Of a stretch of DNA of 64,000 nucleotides, positions 34,173 to 43,341 are shown piece by piece (the stretch's first letter is position 1; each line of letters starts with the position of its first letter). Location of the stretch: contig NZ_CP095397.1 in NCBI RefSeq assembly GCF_023008545.1, positions 1,116,001 through 1,180,000 of the forward strand. The letters run 5' to 3'. The DNA is from Natribaculum luteum. GTDB taxonomy: Archaea > Halobacteriota > Halobacteria > Halobacteriales > Natrialbaceae. The notes beneath the pieces are model-generated. The model saw only the letters and a list, made by a program, of their open reading frames with translations, made no database searches and had not been told where the DNA came from. The position numbers and the translations under genes were made by a program.

Positions 34173-34448
34173 GTGACCGACGAGTCGACGCTGACGGACT
34201 TTCTCGAGGAGGCCGGGACGGCGGCGGAGAGCGCAGACCGGGAGACCGGTCGCGAACCGGAAGAGCCGTCGCAGCGTCCCCAGGCGGGCGAAGCGGACGG
34301 ACGCGAGAACGGCGAGCGAACGGCCGTCGAACCCGCCACCGGGACCTACGCGTGGGGCAAGCACACGTGCAGCGCCTGCGGCTCGAGCGTCGACCGGGTC
34401 TGGCGTGATGGAGATGCGTTCGTCTGTCCCGCGTGCAAAGAGTGGTAA
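34173..34448 (+). CDS. acidic protein with C-terminal zinc ribbon
   Basis: A 91-residue protein. The first 60 residues are acidic and look disordered; the last 30 contain two knuckles (CSAC and CPAC) that should form a zinc ribbon. GTG 34173 lies about 25 nt after a TATA-like GATATAAGC, consistent with a leaderless transcript. The domain pattern is widespread in haloarchaea as an uncharacterised family. Confidence 0.75.
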   Translation: MTDESTLTDFLEEAGTAAESADRETGREPEEPSQRPQAGEADGRENGERTAVEPATGTYAWGKHTCSACGSSVDRVWRDGDAFVCPACKEW

Positions 34449-34584
34449 GGCGGGGCGATCGTTGGGCGACCAGGGTCCAAAGGACGACGACGGCTGGCGA
34501 CGACCGGAAAATCAGTGCCACGACGGATATCGGACCCCCACCTCCAGAAGGTTTAAGCCCCAGTCGTGGCTTTGTACGCATGCA

Positions 34585-34779
34585 ATGGCGAAAGGTACGG
34601 TCGCATTCTTCAACGACACTGGCGGCTACGGATTTATCGAGACTGACGACGCGGACGAGGACGTTTTCTTCCACATGGAGGACGTCGGTGGCCCTGACCT
34701 CGAAGAGGGTCAGGAACTCGAGTTCGAGATCGTCGAGGCCGAGAAGGGCCCGCGCGCGACGAACGTCGAGCGCCTGTAA
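34585..34779 (+). CDS. cspA: cold-shock domain protein
   Basis: A 64-residue single OB-fold cold-shock protein. RNP1 is seen as GYGFIE and RNP2 as DVFFH. It is the usual haloarchaeal acidic version, expected to bind single-stranded RNA. A GGTTTAAGC box at about 34549 is followed by ATG 34585. Monocistronic. Confidence 0.93.
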   Translation: MAKGTVAFFNDTGGYGFIETDDADEDVFFHMEDVGGPDLEEGQELEFEIVEAEKGPRATNVERL

Positions 34780-35034
34780 GGTGGTCCAGTAGAGGTATCG
34801 TTCTCTGATCGCTACTCGCGTAGCTACTGCTTTCTTCGGCGCATATACAACGTAACTGATACAAACCAATTTCTGGAGAGCGCCGTTAATCCCCGTTTCA
34901 CGTATCAGTCTCGGTGAATCTCTCGAGAACGGTCAAAATTGAACGGCACAAAACATATGTCTGTGAGTCGTTGATCTCTGACAAGCACGAGCGCGGCCAG
35001 GGTACCCGGTACGCTGGCGTTACACTTTCGAATC

Positions 35035-36018
35035 ATGACAGACGCCGCACTCCCGTCCGAGCAGGAGAACCGAGCCACGGCCGTCGATCCCCTCCCGGTG
35101 AGCGACGTGGCCCAGCTGTGTGAGGACGTTCGATCGAACGTCGGTCGCGTCATCGTCGGCCACGAAGACGAGATCGACCACGTTATCACGACCATCCTCG
35201 CCCGTGGACACGTCTTACTCGAGGACGTCCCCGGCGTCGGGAAGACGATGCTCGCCCGCTCGATTGCGACGTCGATCGACTGTACGTTCAGCCGAATCCA
35301 GTTTACGCCCGACCTACTGCCGACCGACATCACCGGCGTGAACGTGTTCGACCAGCAGAACCGAGAGTTCGAGTTCCAGCACGGGCCCATCTTCGGTAAC
35401 GTCGTTCTCGCCGACGAGATCAACCGCGCACCGCCGAAGACCCAGGCGGCGCTCCTCGAGGCGATGGAAGAAAAGCAGGTCACCGCCGACGGCGAGACGC
35501 GGCCGCTCCCGGATCCGTTCACGGTCATCGCCACGCAAAACGCCGTCGAGCCGAACCGGACCTACGAGCTCCCTCTCGCAGAGGTCGACCGCTTCACGAA
35601 GAAACTCGAACTCGGCTACCCCGACGCCGACGAGGAAGCAGAGCTTCTCGACCGAACCGTCGGCCACCACCCCATCGAGCGCTTAGAGCCCGTGGCCGAC
35701 CTCGAGACGATCGTCCGGGCTCGCGAGACGGTTGCTGAGGTGTCGGTGAAGGCCCCGGTTCGCGAGTACGCGACGCGACTCGCGAGGTACACCCGCGAGC
35801 ACGCCCGACTGGGCGCGAGCCCGCGGGCCACGATCTCGCTGCTGCGGGCCGCCCAGGCTCGCGCCGCCGTCGACGGGCGGGAGTACGTGATCCCCGACGA
35901 CGTCGAACGCGAGGCACCCGCCGTGTTGAGCCATCGCATCAGGACGGCTGCGAGCGGTCACGACCGGGACGGGGCAGCCGTCGTCGACGACGCCATAGAG
36001 CGCGTACCGGTAGAATGA
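35035..36018 (+). CDS. MoxR-family AAA+ ATPase
   Basis: A 327-residue MoxR ATPase. Walker A is GVGKTMLA, Walker B is VVLADEINRAPPKTQAALLEAM, and a C-terminal lid domain is present. MoxR proteins act as chaperones for metal- or complex-containing proteins, usually with a DUF58 partner. It overlaps the DUF58 gene by 4 nt (ATGA). A 255-bp gap with an A/T-rich promoter-like stretch precedes it; nothing else was seen in that gap. Confidence 0.93.
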   Translation: MTDAALPSEQENRATAVDPLPVSDVAQLCEDVRSNVGRVIVGHEDEIDHVITTILARGHVLLEDVPGVGKTMLARSIATSIDCTFSRIQFTPDLLPTDITGVNVFDQQNREFEFQHGPIFGNVVLADEINRAPPKTQAALLEAMEEKQVTADGETRPLPDPFTVIATQNAVEPNRTYELPLAEVDRFTKKLELGYPDADEEAELLDRTVGHHPIERLEPVADLETIVRARETVAEVSVKAPVREYATRLARYTREHARLGASPRATISLLRAAQARAAVDGREYVIPDDVEREAPAVLSHRIRTAASGHDRDGAAVVDDAIERVPVE

Positions 36019-37031
36019 GAGTCACCAGACGCGGGTGGGGGGTCGTCGCCGTCGTCGGCTTCTGTCTCGTCATGGCCTGGAAGTTCGGCCCGCGGTCGTT
36101 GAACGCGATCGTCGTCCCCCTCGTCGTCGCACTGGTGGCCGGCGCGATCACGGTCACCCGGGCCAACGAACCCCGCGTCAGTCGTGCCGCGATCGAGGAG
36201 GGGTTCGTCGGCGAACGTCGAGCCGTCTCGCTCGAGGCCGACGTCGACCGACCGATCGCCGCCGAACTCGCAGACGACGTCGGTCGCGGCCTCTCGGCAA
36301 CCGGGAACGTCGCGGAGACGACGCTCGCGCCAGAGCGAGGCTACAGCTACGAACTCGAACTCGAGTGCCGCGGCAAACACGAGGTCGGTCCGCTGTCGCT
36401 ATCGGTGACCGACGCGTTCGGGCTGGTCGAGCGACAGTTCGAGATCGACCGGACGACGCGAGTCGTCGTCTATCCGCCGGTGTACGACCTCCGTGGCGGT
36501 TCGGGAGACGACTTTGCGCTGCTCACGGGCGCAATCCAGGAGTCCCGACGAGATGAGTTCGATCATCTCAGAGAGTACGAACACGGCGACTCGCTGCGCA
36601 ACGTCCACTGGAAGTCGGCCGCGAAACGACCCGACGACGACCTCGTCGTCAAGGAGTTTACCGCCCACGAGGACGACGGGACGGTCACGGTCGCCGCCGA
36701 GTCGGTCCCAGAAACGACGGACGAGATGGCAGCGGCGACGGCGAGCGTCGTCACGTACGCCCTCGAGTCGGCAGTGCCAGTCGACGTGGTCGTTCCGGAC
36801 GGATCGGCGTCGGCGACGGCACGCCACGACCGCCGGGACGTACTCAGGCTCCTCGCGACGGCCGGTCCCGGAACGCTCGCCGCGGAAACGCGACGGGAAG
36901 CCGACGTCCTGATCCGGGCCGACGAGGGCGGGACGACCGTCACAATCGACGGTCTCGAGGTGCCGTTCGAGCGACTCGCCGGCGCGACGATCGACGGCGG
37001 TGCCGACCCGCGGCGAGGGGTGATCACGTGA
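36015..37031 (+). CDS. DUF58 domain protein
   Basis: A 338-residue protein with two N-terminal membrane helices and the DUF58 signature REYEHGDSLRNVHWKSAAK in the middle. It forms the standard MoxR-DUF58-transglutaminase gene set. The start overlaps moxR and its stop overlaps the GTG of the next gene, so the three are one operon. Exact function unknown. Confidence 0.92.
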   Translation: MRVTRRGWGVVAVVGFCLVMAWKFGPRSLNAIVVPLVVALVAGAITVTRANEPRVSRAAIEEGFVGERRAVSLEADVDRPIAAELADDVGRGLSATGNVAETTLAPERGYSYELELECRGKHEVGPLSLSVTDAFGLVERQFEIDRTTRVVVYPPVYDLRGGSGDDFALLTGAIQESRRDEFDHLREYEHGDSLRNVHWKSAAKRPDDDLVVKEFTAHEDDGTVTVAAESVPETTDEMAAATASVVTYALESAVPVDVVVPDGSASATARHDRRDVLRLLATAGPGTLAAETRREADVLIRADEGGTTVTIDGLEVPFERLAGATIDGGADPRRGVIT

Positions 37032-39307
37032 GCACGAAGTCCCGTCGCGGGACGGGCGTCACGGCCGACGCGACCCGCGAGTCGCGGGCGTTCCGCCTGC
37101 TCGCGCTGGGCGGCGTCCTCGCCCAGACGGCGTCGTACGTGAGCGTCTTACAGGACGTGACGGCAGTCGTCGGCGGCACGCAACCGCTCGTCGCGCTCGT
37201 CGTCGCGATGATCGCCACGGCGACGGTGCTGGCTCGAGTGATCAGGCCGCGAACTGCGGCGGTCGCCGCCGTCGTCATCGGCGGCGTCGGCTTCGCCTAC
37301 TACCTCACTGCGGCAGGGCTCGGCGCCGGCGTCGTCTTCTCGGCAACGTGGGAACTGCTCTCCGATAGCGTCGCCTTCGCGACCGGGCTCTCGATCTTCC
37401 AGATGATCGACGTCCGCACCTGGACGCTCGGATTCGTCCCTGCCCCCGTCTTCCTCTCGTGGTACCTCGCGCTTCGCAGACGGTACGCCGCGAGCGTCGT
37501 CGCCGGCGGGGCCGCCCTGACGTTTCTCGTCCTCACCGGCGACGCGACGACCGGAACGGCCGCTCTCGGCACCGTCGGCGCCCTCGCAGCCGTCGGCTTC
37601 GGCGAACTCGAGCGCCGGGATGGAACCGTCGCCCAGACCGACGTCCTCGCGATCCTCTTTGCGACGATGTTGCTCCTCTCGACGACCGTCACGTTCGTCC
37701 CCAGTGCCGGCGACTCGAGCGATCCCAGCTTCCTCGTCGAAGGCGACAGCACCACCCTCGAGGGGACGACCACGAACGCCCCCGAGCGAGTGGAAATCAG
37801 CGGTTCGGTCGAGCTCTCGCCGGAAGTCCGCTTTACCGTCCGCAGCGAACGCGCGGCCTACTGGCGAACGGGCGTCTACGACCGATACACCGGCGACCAG
37901 TGGGTCCGGACGGGACAGTCGGAGTCGTACGGCGGCGGGCTCCCCTCCCCACCGGGTGAAACCAAGACGGTCCAGCAGACCGTCCGACTCCAGGGACCGG
38001 CAGAGGTCATGCCCGCTGCGGCTCAGCCGGTCGCGGTCGGCGACGACGCCGCGGCGAACACAGAGGTGACCGTCCACGGCGGCATTCGACCGGACGAACC
38101 GCTAGCGGAAGGTGACACCTACCGCGTCGAGAGCGCCGTCGTCGATCCGTCCGACGCGGAACTCCAGACCGCCGGCACCGACTACCCAGCGGACGTCACC
38201 GACCGATACCTCCAGCTTCCCGAGGGAACGTCGAGCGCGTTCGAGACGCGCACGCAGGAGATCACAGGCGACGCCGAGACGCCCTACGAGAAAGCCGTCG
38301 CCATCGAACGCCACCTGGAGCTGACGAAAGGCTACTCGCTCGATATCGAGCGGCCCGACGGCGCGATCGAGGAGGCGTTCCTCCTCGAGATGGACGAGGG
38401 ATACTGCGTCTACTTCGCGACGACGATGGTCCAGATGCTCCGGACAGAGGGCGTCCCCGCCCGGTACGCCGTCGGCTACACGACCGGCCAGCAGGTCGCC
38501 GACGACGAGTGGGTCGTCCGCGGACTCGACGCCCACGCCTGGGTCGAGATCTACTTCCCAGACTACGGCTGGGTCGCGTTCGATCCCACGCCTGGGAGTG
38601 CCCGCGAGCAGACACACGCCGCGCGCCTCGAGCAGGCCCGCGCTGACGGCCTCGAGGACGTCGACACGAATCGCAGCGAGGCGGTCCGCGTCTCCAACGC
38701 GTCCGCCGGGAACCAGCCCGACGAGGTGGGCCGACTGAGCGAGCGAAACGGGACGGACGTGCTGGCGAGAAACGAGACGCGGCTGACCGCCAACGACCCA
38801 CGGAATCTATCGTTCGATTCGAACGGGACCGCGAACAACTCGAGTGCGGACGATCCGGACGCGGCGTCCGACGCAGGCAGGTCGACAGACGACGGGTTCG
38901 AGTGGCCGGGCGTCGAGCAGACCGCATTCGGACTGGCGCTACTGGTCGGGTTCGTCGCAGGGGCACACCGGACCGGCGTGATCGCTCGAGCGAGCCGCGA
39001 ACTTAGACTCCACTGGCAATGGCGGCAACGTGATCCGGACCGCGACGTCGAACGCGCCTACCGGCGACTCGAGTTACTGCTCGAACGGGAGTACCGCCCC
39101 CGGCGGCGGTCCGAGTCGACGCGACAGTACCTCTCGGCGCTCTCGGCGAACGGGCTCGTCGACAGTCGGGTCTGGCGCGTCGGACGGCTGTACGAGCGGG
39201 CGAGGTACGGAGACGGCGTCGGCCGCGAAGAAGCCGACGAGGCGGTCCATACCGTCGACGCGATCGTTCGAGACCGGACGCCGATCGTCCGCCGGTTCCG
39301 GCGGTGA
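37028..39307 (+). CDS. transglutaminase-like membrane protein (DUF3488/DUF4129)
   Basis: A 759-residue protein. About six N-terminal membrane helices (DUF3488-like) precede an extracytoplasmic transglutaminase core. The catalytic triad is visible as Cys in DEGYCVYFATTMVQ, His in GLDAHAWVEIYF and Asp in AFDPTPG. A disordered Asn/Ser-rich region, one more membrane helix (QTAFGLALLVGFVAG) and a DUF4129-like cytoplasmic tail follow. The activity may be protease-like or a cross-linking reaction. GTG 37028 is coupled to the DUF58 gene. Confidence 0.92.
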   Translation: MSTKSRRGTGVTADATRESRAFRLLALGGVLAQTASYVSVLQDVTAVVGGTQPLVALVVAMIATATVLARVIRPRTAAVAAVVIGGVGFAYYLTAAGLGAGVVFSATWELLSDSVAFATGLSIFQMIDVRTWTLGFVPAPVFLSWYLALRRRYAASVVAGGAALTFLVLTGDATTGTAALGTVGALAAVGFGELERRDGTVAQTDVLAILFATMLLLSTTVTFVPSAGDSSDPSFLVEGDSTTLEGTTTNAPERVEISGSVELSPEVRFTVRSERAAYWRTGVYDRYTGDQWVRTGQSESYGGGLPSPPGETKTVQQTVRLQGPAEVMPAAAQPVAVGDDAAANTEVTVHGGIRPDEPLAEGDTYRVESAVVDPSDAELQTAGTDYPADVTDRYLQLPEGTSSAFETRTQEITGDAETPYEKAVAIERHLELTKGYSLDIERPDGAIEEAFLLEMDEGYCVYFATTMVQMLRTEGVPARYAVGYTTGQQVADDEWVVRGLDAHAWVEIYFPDYGWVAFDPTPGSAREQTHAARLEQARADGLEDVDTNRSEAVRVSNASAGNQPDEVGRLSERNGTDVLARNETRLTANDPRNLSFDSNGTANNSSADDPDAASDAGRSTDDGFEWPGVEQTAFGLALLVGFVAGAHRTGVIARASRELRLHWQWRQRDPDRDVERAYRRLELLLEREYRPRRRSESTRQYLSALSANGLVDSRVWRVGRLYERARYGDGVGREEADEAVHTVDAIVRDRTPIVRRFRR

Positions 39308-39490
39308 TTCGTCCCGTCGGATGGGACCGTGTCCCGACACACCCCGGCCCGTCTTGCGGTTGTGTCGACGACGACTCGCGTCCGCCGTTATCACGGGGGC
39401 CGATAATTCACACGAAACCTAAAAAAGACCGCACGAAGGCGTGAAGGTCCCGATAGTGTTTAATATGCCCATTTCGTAGCATTGGACGTA

Positions 39491-39784
39491 ATGTCGGAAG
39501 TCTGCTCGACGTGCGGGCTCCCCGAAGAGCTATGCGTCTGTGAAGACGTCGCCAAGGGGCAACAGCAACTCAATATCCGCATTGACGAGCGCAGATACGG
39601 TAAGGAAGTAACGATAATCGAAGGATTCGATCCGAAGGACGTCGACCTCGACAGTCTGTCGTCGGATCTCAAGTCCAAGTTCGCCTGTGGCGGCACCGTC
39701 GAAGACAGTCACATCGAACTGCAGGGCAACCACACCGGCCGCGTCGAAGATTTCCTTCGGGACCGCGGCTTCAACGTCGCCTGA
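39491..39784 (+). CDS. translation initiation factor aIF1 (SUI1)
   Basis: A 97-residue SUI1 protein. It has the archaeal N-terminal zinc-type knuckle ([15 protein letters not shown]) and the conserved [26 protein letters not shown] and [13 protein letters not shown]. It monitors start-codon selection on the small ribosomal subunit. A GTTTAATATG promoter-like box lies about 30 nt upstream of ATG 39491. Confidence 0.95.
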   Translation: MSEVCSTCGLPEELCVCEDVAKGQQQLNIRIDERRYGKEVTIIEGFDPKDVDLDSLSSDLKSKFACGGTVEDSHIELQGNHTGRVEDFLRDRGFNVA

Positions 39785-39872
39785 GCCCGCAATGCTCTGA
39801 GACGGCTTCCGATCCACGGACCTTCACGTATCGTCCCGCAGTTACTACCCTTTCTCCCCGCCTTCGACCGTC

Positions 39873-40238
39873 CTAGAACGGCGCATCTGATTCGTCTGGC
39901 TCCGCGAACTCGTCGTCGCCGGCCTCGAGTTCGTAGGACTCCGCCCACGCCTCGAGTCCGCCGGCCATGCTCTCGACGCGCGCGTCGGCCGCCCCCTCGT
40001 AAGAGCCGATGAGGCGTGCCGCCTGGATGCTCGACTTGCCGTGTGGACAGACCGTCACGACGCGTTCGTCGTCCTCGAACTCCTCGATCCGCGTCGGGAG
40101 TTCGTCGAACGGGACGTTCTCGCTGTTCGGGATGCGGCCGCGTTCGAAACTCGCCGGAGCGCGGATGTCGACGATCCGAACGTCGGCGTCCGACTCGAGG
40201 AGGTCGTAGACCTCGTCCGGGGTGATTTCGTCGTCCAT
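39873..40238 (-). CDS. rhodanese-like sulfurtransferase domain protein
   Basis: A 121-residue single rhodanese domain. The active-site cysteine is in the loop CPHGKSS; VRIVDIRAPASFERGRIPNSENVPFDEL is the N-terminal half of the fold. The last 20 residues are acidic. ATG 40238 was chosen; the upstream open frame encodes Arg-rich non-coding-like residues. Confidence 0.9.
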   Translation of the reverse strand: MDDEITPDEVYDLLESDADVRIVDIRAPASFERGRIPNSENVPFDELPTRIEEFEDDERVVTVCPHGKSSIQAARLIGSYEGAADARVESMAGGLEAWAESYELEAGDDEFAEPDESDAPF

Positions 40239-40586
40239 TATGTGGGCCGTTCGCAGGGGAGACGAATAAGAACCACGGCTCGAGTGGAGGCACCGTTGAG
40301 ATCGTGCGTTCGGTGGAGTGATACGAGTGAGACCGTCGAGCGACCCAGCCCCGTTCAGACGACAGAAGACATCGAACAGCGAGCGGGGAGCACAGCGATC
40401 CGTGAGCAGAAAGTGCGGTGGGTCGAAACGCCGTGTCACGCAGTTTCACGCGACGGAAGTGGACACAAACGTAATGTATCAATCCGTGGAGGAGACCACT
40501 GTGGCTGTGGGTGCAGTGTCACACGCTCTTCGTGCTTCCCAGCCACACCCCTGTTTCCGAGCGGTTTCAACACCCGACAGACGACG
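40239..40586. other. gene-free stretch between rhodanese and NUDIX genes
   Basis: 348 bp upstream of the rhodanese start. Open frames across it lack coding character in codon use. The part nearest 40238 should hold the rhodanese promoter; no clear terminator, repeat or RNA gene was recognised. Confidence 0.5.
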
Positions 40587-41123
40587 TCACAGCAGTCCGT
40601 CCGCCTTCGCCAGCAACAGCCCGCTGATCGTCGCGTCGTTGGCCGGCTGTTCGCGGGCCCGCTCGAGAGCCTCCTCGATCGGGACCGTCCGCACCTCGAG
40701 GAACTCGTTGCCGTCGAGGTCGCGCTCGCCGGGTTCGAGCCCCTCGGCGTAGACGATCGCCCGGTCGTGACGGAGGACACCGGTCGCGACGGCGTACTCC
40801 TGGAGGACGGCGGTACTCGAGGGACGAAACCCGGTCTCCTCCTCGAGTTCGCGCGCCGCCGCCTGCGTGTAGGACTCGCCCTCTTCGACGATTCCGGCGG
40901 GTAACTCGAGGTGCGTCTCGCGGATGGTCGGGCGGTACTGTTCGACGAACAGCACGTCGGTGTCGGTCCGCGCGACGACGACGACCGCCGGGGGGAGGTC
41001 GGCCCAGTAGTAGCGTTTCTCGCCCCCGTCGGGCTGGGTGACGAGGTCGTAGCCGCCGTCGTACCAGCCGGTCTCGTACTCTGTCGCCGATTCGATCACC
41101 CGCCACTCGCTGGACTCACTCAT
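40587..41123 (-). CDS. NUDIX hydrolase (ADP-ribose pyrophosphatase-like)
   Basis: A 178-residue NUDIX enzyme with a complete box: GIVEEGESYTQAAARELEEETG (Gx5Ex7REx2EExG). FVEQYRPTIRETHLELPAG is typical of ADP-ribose pyrophosphatases. Its start overlaps the stop of the next upstream gene on the same strand by 8 nt. Confidence 0.92.
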   Translation of the reverse strand: MSESSEWRVIESATEYETGWYDGGYDLVTQPDGGEKRYYWADLPPAVVVVARTDTDVLFVEQYRPTIRETHLELPAGIVEEGESYTQAAARELEEETGFRPSSTAVLQEYAVATGVLRHDRAIVYAEGLEPGERDLDGNEFLEVRTVPIEEALERAREQPANDATISGLLLAKADGLL

Positions 41124-41523
41124 CGGGATGCTGTGTGATCTCGACGCGGTAGTAGCTACCGTTTCGTTCGATCCAGACCGTGTCGCCGTCGACGGCGGCG
41201 CGGTTCCACGTCTCGAACTCGCTGAACTCGTCGAACGGGGTGTGCGTGAACGAGCTTTTCAGTCCGAAGCGTCCCTCCTCGTAGGGATCAGAGCGGCCCT
41301 CGTCGATCGCCTGGGCCGTGTAGGGAAAGCGATTCTCCGAGAGGTTCTCGAACGCGATGGTCTCGGTGGCGTTCTCGGCCGCCGGCTCGCCGTCCTCGAG
41401 GTCGACCTCGGCCGCGACGACGTAGGAGACGTCACCGCCACCGCCGAGGATCGACGGGAGGGCACCGAGTGCGAGCAAGACGACGGCAGGGACCAGCAAG
41501 AGCAGCAGGTAACGCCTTCGCAT
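41116..41523 (-). CDS. hypothetical secreted or membrane-anchored protein
   Basis: A 135-residue protein beginning with a basic and hydrophobic segment (MRRRYLLLLLVPAVVLLALG), a signal anchor or Sec signal, then an acidic soluble domain with NATET and NGSYYRVEI. Family not recognised. It overlaps the NUDIX gene by 8 nt, implying co-expression. Confidence 0.75.
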   Translation of the reverse strand: MRRRYLLLLLVPAVVLLALGALPSILGGGGDVSYVVAAEVDLEDGEPAAENATETIAFENLSENRFPYTAQAIDEGRSDPYEEGRFGLKSSFTHTPFDEFSEFETWNRAAVDGDTVWIERNGSYYRVEITQHPDE

Positions 41524-41579
41524 CGGCTAGAGGTCGGGACCGGGAAGGCATACGCGTTTCGTCGCCGACCGCCGATCGA

Positions 41580-41990
41580 TCAGAACAGGTCCCGGTAGAT
41601 ACGTCCGAACGCCTGCCGACGCAGCGTCGCGACGGCGGCGTCCTCCTCGTTCTGGAACGTCGCCGCCACCGCCTCGCCGGTCGGCCCGGCGTGCCAGACG
41701 ACGCGGTCGACGGCCTCATGGCCGGTCTCGGTCACGTCGCCGTCGTACTCGTCCCGCCAGGTCTCGTACTCCTCGCGCGTTCCGACCCGGACCTCGAGCA
41801 GGCTCGCGAACATGGCGTCGCGGGCGGTCGCGACGACGTCGCTCGTGACGCGTTCGGCGTACTCCTCGCGGTCGAACGACATCGCGCGGGCGAGTTCGCG
41901 AACGACCGTCTGTGCGGCCGGCCCGATCGCCTCGTAGTGCTCGCGTGCGTCGTCGACTGACTCCGGCGTGAACGTCCCGACAGTGTGCAT
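41580..41990 (-). CDS. DUF5809 family protein
   Basis: A 136-residue acidic, mainly helical protein: MHTVGTFTPESVDDAREHYEAIGP at the start and a conserved VWHAGPTGEAVAATFQNEEDAAVATLRRQAFGR end. It matches haloarchaeal DUF5809, which is usually beside DUF5810, as it is here. Function unknown. Confidence 0.75.
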   Translation of the reverse strand: MHTVGTFTPESVDDAREHYEAIGPAAQTVVRELARAMSFDREEYAERVTSDVVATARDAMFASLLEVRVGTREEYETWRDEYDGDVTETGHEAVDRVVWHAGPTGEAVAATFQNEEDAAVATLRRQAFGRIYRDLF

Positions 41991-42015
41991 ACTGGAGCGG
42001 TCGAACCGCTGGCAG

Positions 42016-42420
42016 TTACTCGTTTTCGTCTCCGTCCGAACGATCGGCGTCGCCGTCCTCGTACATCTGCCGGGTCAACTCGCGGGCCTCCTCGAGGACG
42101 CGCTCGGTCTCGGCGGTCGTCCCCGGGGACGCCATCGCGCCACGGCCCGGCTGCCGGGTCTGCCGTGCGAGTTCGTCCTCGAACGTGGCCCCGTGGTCGT
42201 GGTCGTGGTCGTCTTCGAACTCGGGTGTCTCGACCTCTGCGGCGTACTCGACGACCTGCGACGCCAGTTCCTCGGGACCGCAGTCGGCCCAGTCGGGGGC
42301 GTGGCGCTCGAGCCACTCGAGGTGGTCCTCCCGGCCGAGCGAGGCGGTGACGCCGAGGTGGTTCGCGAGGTGCACTCCGTCGGCCTGTTCAGCGCCGCAG
42401 ACCGGACAGACGTATCCCAT
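42016..42420 (-). CDS. DUF5810 zinc-finger protein
   Basis: A 134-residue protein starting with a C2H2-like zinc finger: C5, C8, H17 and H21 in YVCPVCGAEQADGVHLANH. A His/Asp run (DHDHDH) follows near residue 75 and the tail is highly acidic. ATG 42420 puts the finger at the N-terminus as in related proteins. It precedes the DUF5809 gene with a 25-bp gap, so the two are likely one transcript. Confidence 0.78.
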   Translation of the reverse strand: MGYVCPVCGAEQADGVHLANHLGVTASLGREDHLEWLERHAPDWADCGPEELASQVVEYAAEVETPEFEDDHDHDHGATFEDELARQTRQPGRGAMASPGTTAETERVLEEARELTRQMYEDGDADRSDGDENE

Positions 42421-42512
42421 GCTCGAGCGTACGGCTGGCATCCGTATAACGGCCACGTCCGACTGCCGGAGCGACGCCCCGTCGACTCGAGAGGCCGCGT
42501 CGTCCGACGGGA

Positions 42513-42995
42513 TCACTCGAGGCTGCGCACCATGATGATGGCGTCCTCGCCGTCGTCGTAGTACCCCGGAATCCGGCGGAGTCCCTCGAACCCGAAGTCG
42601 CGGTAGAGTCGCCTGGCACCCGCGTTCCCCTCGCGGACCTCGAGTTTGACCGACGTCGCGCCCTGGGCAGCAAGCACCGACAGCGAGTGAGCGAGCAGCG
42701 CCGAACCGACGCCGTCACCCCGTCGTTCCGGATGGACGGCGATGTCTTTCACGTGGCCGATGTCACGGCCGTGGTTCGGCGTCACGTCTGAGACGACGTA
42801 GCCGACTACCTGATCGTCCTCGATGGCGACCAGAAACCCGCGTTCGCCGAGAAATCCTTCGAACGCGTCGTACGGCCAGGGCTGGGGAAACGATGCCTTC
42901 TCGATTCGCAAGATAGCAAGCAGGTCTGCGCGCTCGGCCTGGCGGACGACGACGTCGTCTCCCTCGGGGGCGGAAACCGTCACAGGTCGACTCAC
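42513..42995 (-). CDS. rimI: [ribosomal protein S18]-alanine N-acetyltransferase
   Basis: A 160-residue GNAT enzyme of the RimI group. FPQPWPYDAFEGFL, VKDIAVHPERRGDGVGSALL and VREGNAGARRLYRDFGFEGLRRIPGYY are the RimI landmarks. In archaea it acts as an N-terminal protein acetyltransferase. GTG 42995 gives VSRPVTVSAPEGDDVVVRQA before the core; a longer start would overlap the upstream gene. Confidence 0.85.
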   Translation of the reverse strand: MSRPVTVSAPEGDDVVVRQAERADLLAILRIEKASFPQPWPYDAFEGFLGERGFLVAIEDDQVVGYVVSDVTPNHGRDIGHVKDIAVHPERRGDGVGSALLAHSLSVLAAQGATSVKLEVREGNAGARRLYRDFGFEGLRRIPGYYDDGEDAIIMVRSLE

Positions 42996-43014
42996 GTGGT
43001 CGCGGACCAAAGAA

Positions 43015-43341
43015 CTATTCGCCTCCGATTTGCTCGAGACGATCGGTCTCTCGGTCGGACCAGTCGTAGAAGTGACGGTCCGTCGTCTCGAGTGTGTCGA
43101 CACACTCGTTGTACCGGCGGCGGGCCTCGTCGACCAGCGGATCGTCGGGGTTGTCCTCGATCCAGTCTCGAAGTTCCGCGAGTGCCTTCGGCGAGTAGGT
43201 ATCCATCCGGTCTTGCTCCTCGAGGATCTCGACTTTCCGGCTCTCCTGGCGCAGCGTGCGCACGAGTGCCCAGCCCGCGATGCCGTAGAAGGCGAGCAGG
43301 GTGAACGCGAGCATCCCGAGGACGCCAGCAGACAGCGCCAT
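43015..43341 (-). CDS. small membrane protein coupled to NSS symporter
   Basis: A 108-residue protein with one N-terminal membrane helix (GVLGMLAFTLLAFYGIAGWAL) and an 80-residue charged, helical cytoplasmic part. Its ATG overlaps the stop of the symporter gene by one base, so translation is coupled. It may be an accessory subunit, comparable to the small MetS-type partners of bacterial NSS transporters, but no sequence relation to those is evident. Confidence 0.75.
   Translation of the reverse strand: MALSAGVLGMLAFTLLAFYGIAGWALVRTLRQESRKVEILEEQDRMDTYSPKALAELRDWIEDNPDDPLVDEARRRYNECVDTLETTDRHFYDWSDRETDRLEQIGGE

Noticed and set aside
39410-39435. Another DtxR-like operator before aIF1 (CCTAAAAAAG)
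   Set aside because: Only one half-site is present; there is no matching TTAGG arm.
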